Made by a program: the position numbers and the translations under genes. The notes beneath the pieces were generated by a model. The model saw only the letters and a list, made by a program, of their open reading frames with translations. It ran no database searches and was not told the origin of the DNA. A DNA stretch of 5,980 nucleotides from Candidatus Hydrogenedentota bacterium (lineage in GTDB: Bacteria > Hydrogenedentota > Hydrogenedentia > Hydrogenedentales > CAITNO01), in NCBI GenBank assembly GCA_011046175.1, contig DSBB01000516.1, positions 1 through 5,980 of the forward strand, written 5' to 3'. Below are positions 5,151-5,980 of the stretch, one piece after another. Each line of letters opens with the position of its first letter. Position 1 is the first letter of the stretch.

Positions 5151-5980
5151 ATGAACACAGGTCGTGTTACACAGGTTATCGGACCCGTAGTAGACGTTAA
5201 ATTCGACTCGGGCGAATTGCCGCCGATATATGCCGCACTCGAGATAGATCGCGGCGATAAGGGCGCGTTGATTTGCGAAGTGGCGCTGCACCTCGGCGAA
5301 AACGCCGTGCGTACCGTTGCCATGGACAGCACGGATGGACTGGTGCGCGGCATTGAGGCCAAGGACACCGGCTCGTTCATCACCACGCCCGTCGGTGACG
5401 CCGTGCTGGGGCGCATCATCAATGTCATTGGCGAGCCGGTGGATGAACTCGGTCCTGTCAACACAGAAACACGCTGGCCGATCCACCGTCCCGCGCCGAA
5501 CTTTGACGAACTCGAAACGCAGACCGAAATGTTCGAGACCGGACTGAAGGTCATTGACCTGCTTGCCCCCTATTCCAAGGGCGGCAAGACCGGCCTTTTC
5601 GGCGGCGCAGGCGTGGGCAAGACCGTGCTCATTATGGAGCTTATCAACAACGTGGCGCAGCAGCACGGCGGCTATTCCGTATTCTCGGGCGTTGGCGAGC
5701 GTACCCGCGAAGGCAACGACCTGTGGCTGGAGATGAAAGAGTCCGGCGTGCTTAACAAGACCGCCCTCGTTTACGGGCAGATGACTGAGCCGCCCGGCGC
5801 GCGCGCGCGCGTGGGGCTTACCGGCCTCACTGTCGCCGAGTATTTCCGTGAGGAGATGGGCCAGGACGTGCTGCTGTTCATTGACAACATATTCCGTTTC
5901 ACCCAGGCAGGCTCCGAGGTGTCCGCGTTGCTCGGGCGCATGCCCAGCGCCGTGGGCTACCAGCCCACGCTGGCCACGGA
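5151..5980 (+). CDS. atpD: ATP synthase F1 subunit beta (3' partial)
   Basis: Catalytic subunit that makes or hydrolyses ATP in the alpha3beta3 head. The frame stays open to the window end, giving 276 complete codons of an expected 460-480. The N-terminal barrel starts with G-R-V-T-Q-V-I-G-P-V-V-D-V (4-16). The P-loop GGAGVGKT is at 151-158, with the nucleotide-binding K157 and T158. The catalytic Glu is E183 in G-E-R-T-R-E-G-N-D (182-190). The Walker B strand LLFIDN is at 241-246, followed by F-R-F-T-Q-A-G-S-E-V-S-A-L. All catalytic residues in the visible part are intact. The adenine-pocket region and the C-terminal helical domain with the DELSEED loop lie beyond the window. It follows gamma after 66 bases; epsilon would be expected next. 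Confidence 0.98.
   Translation, partial: MNTGRVTQVIGPVVDVKFDSGELPPIYAALEIDRGDKGALICEVALHLGENAVRTVAMDSTDGLVRGIEAKDTGSFITTPVGDAVLGRIINVIGEPVDELGPVNTETRWPIHRPAPNFDELETQTEMFETGLKVIDLLAPYSKGGKTGLFGGAGVGKTVLIMELINNVAQQHGGYSVFSGVGERTREGNDLWLEMKESGVLNKTALVYGQMTEPPGARARVGLTGLTVAEYFREEMGQDVLLFIDNIFRFTQAGSEVSALLGRMPSAVGYQPTLAT

Noticed and set aside
5797..5811. 15-base alternating GC run, a possible Z-DNA former
   Set aside because: It encodes the conserved beta segment P-P-G-A-R-A-R-V; codon choice explains it and nothing suggests a separate role.

Overview
The window lies entirely inside one F1Fo-ATP synthase (atp) operon, all on the + strand and open at both ends. Order: a tandem-hairpin c-type proteolipid (5' truncated), a single-hairpin c subunit (atpE), a short b/b'-type stalk subunit, a second and unusual long b-type stalk subunit, delta (atpH), alpha (atpA), gamma (atpG) and the first 276 codons of beta (atpD). 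Subunit a presumably lies upstream and epsilon downstream; neither is visible. Genes are tightly packed: 4-base overlaps at b/b2 and b2/delta, and gaps of about 30-90 bases elsewhere. I see no tRNA, rRNA, mobile element, CRISPR array, clear promoter or clear terminator.

The F1 part is conventional. Alpha and beta carry intact P-loops, Walker B segments and catalytic or arginine-finger residues. Gamma has both conserved terminal helices, and delta has its C-terminal signature. The membrane part is not. The single-hairpin c subunit has the full Na+-type ligand set, with a Glu in place of the usual Gln in helix 1. This gives a two-carboxylate motif (E54/E87, spacing 33) like that described for the Fusobacterium nucleatum Na+ rotor. 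The upstream proteolipid has at least two hairpins joined in one chain, as in V-type proteolipids. In both visible hairpins the ion-binding Glu is replaced by Gln. The second b-type subunit has an extra N-terminal hydrophobic segment and a polar region of about 70 residues, probably outside the membrane, before the normal b-type membrane helix and coiled coil.

Read together, the operon suggests a probably Na+-coupled enzyme whose rotor might mix ion-carrying and non-carrying hairpins, with a modified peripheral stalk. If both proteolipids enter one ring, the ion-to-ATP ratio would be lower than in an all-c2 ring of the same size. That is inference. The organism cannot be named from this sequence: it is a moderately GC-rich bacterium with strong GGAGG-type ribosome binding sites, and Na+ coupling would suit an anaerobe or a salt-exposed lifestyle. 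Gaps between genes are all under 100 bases; several contain GC-rich inverted repeats that could form competing RNA hairpins.
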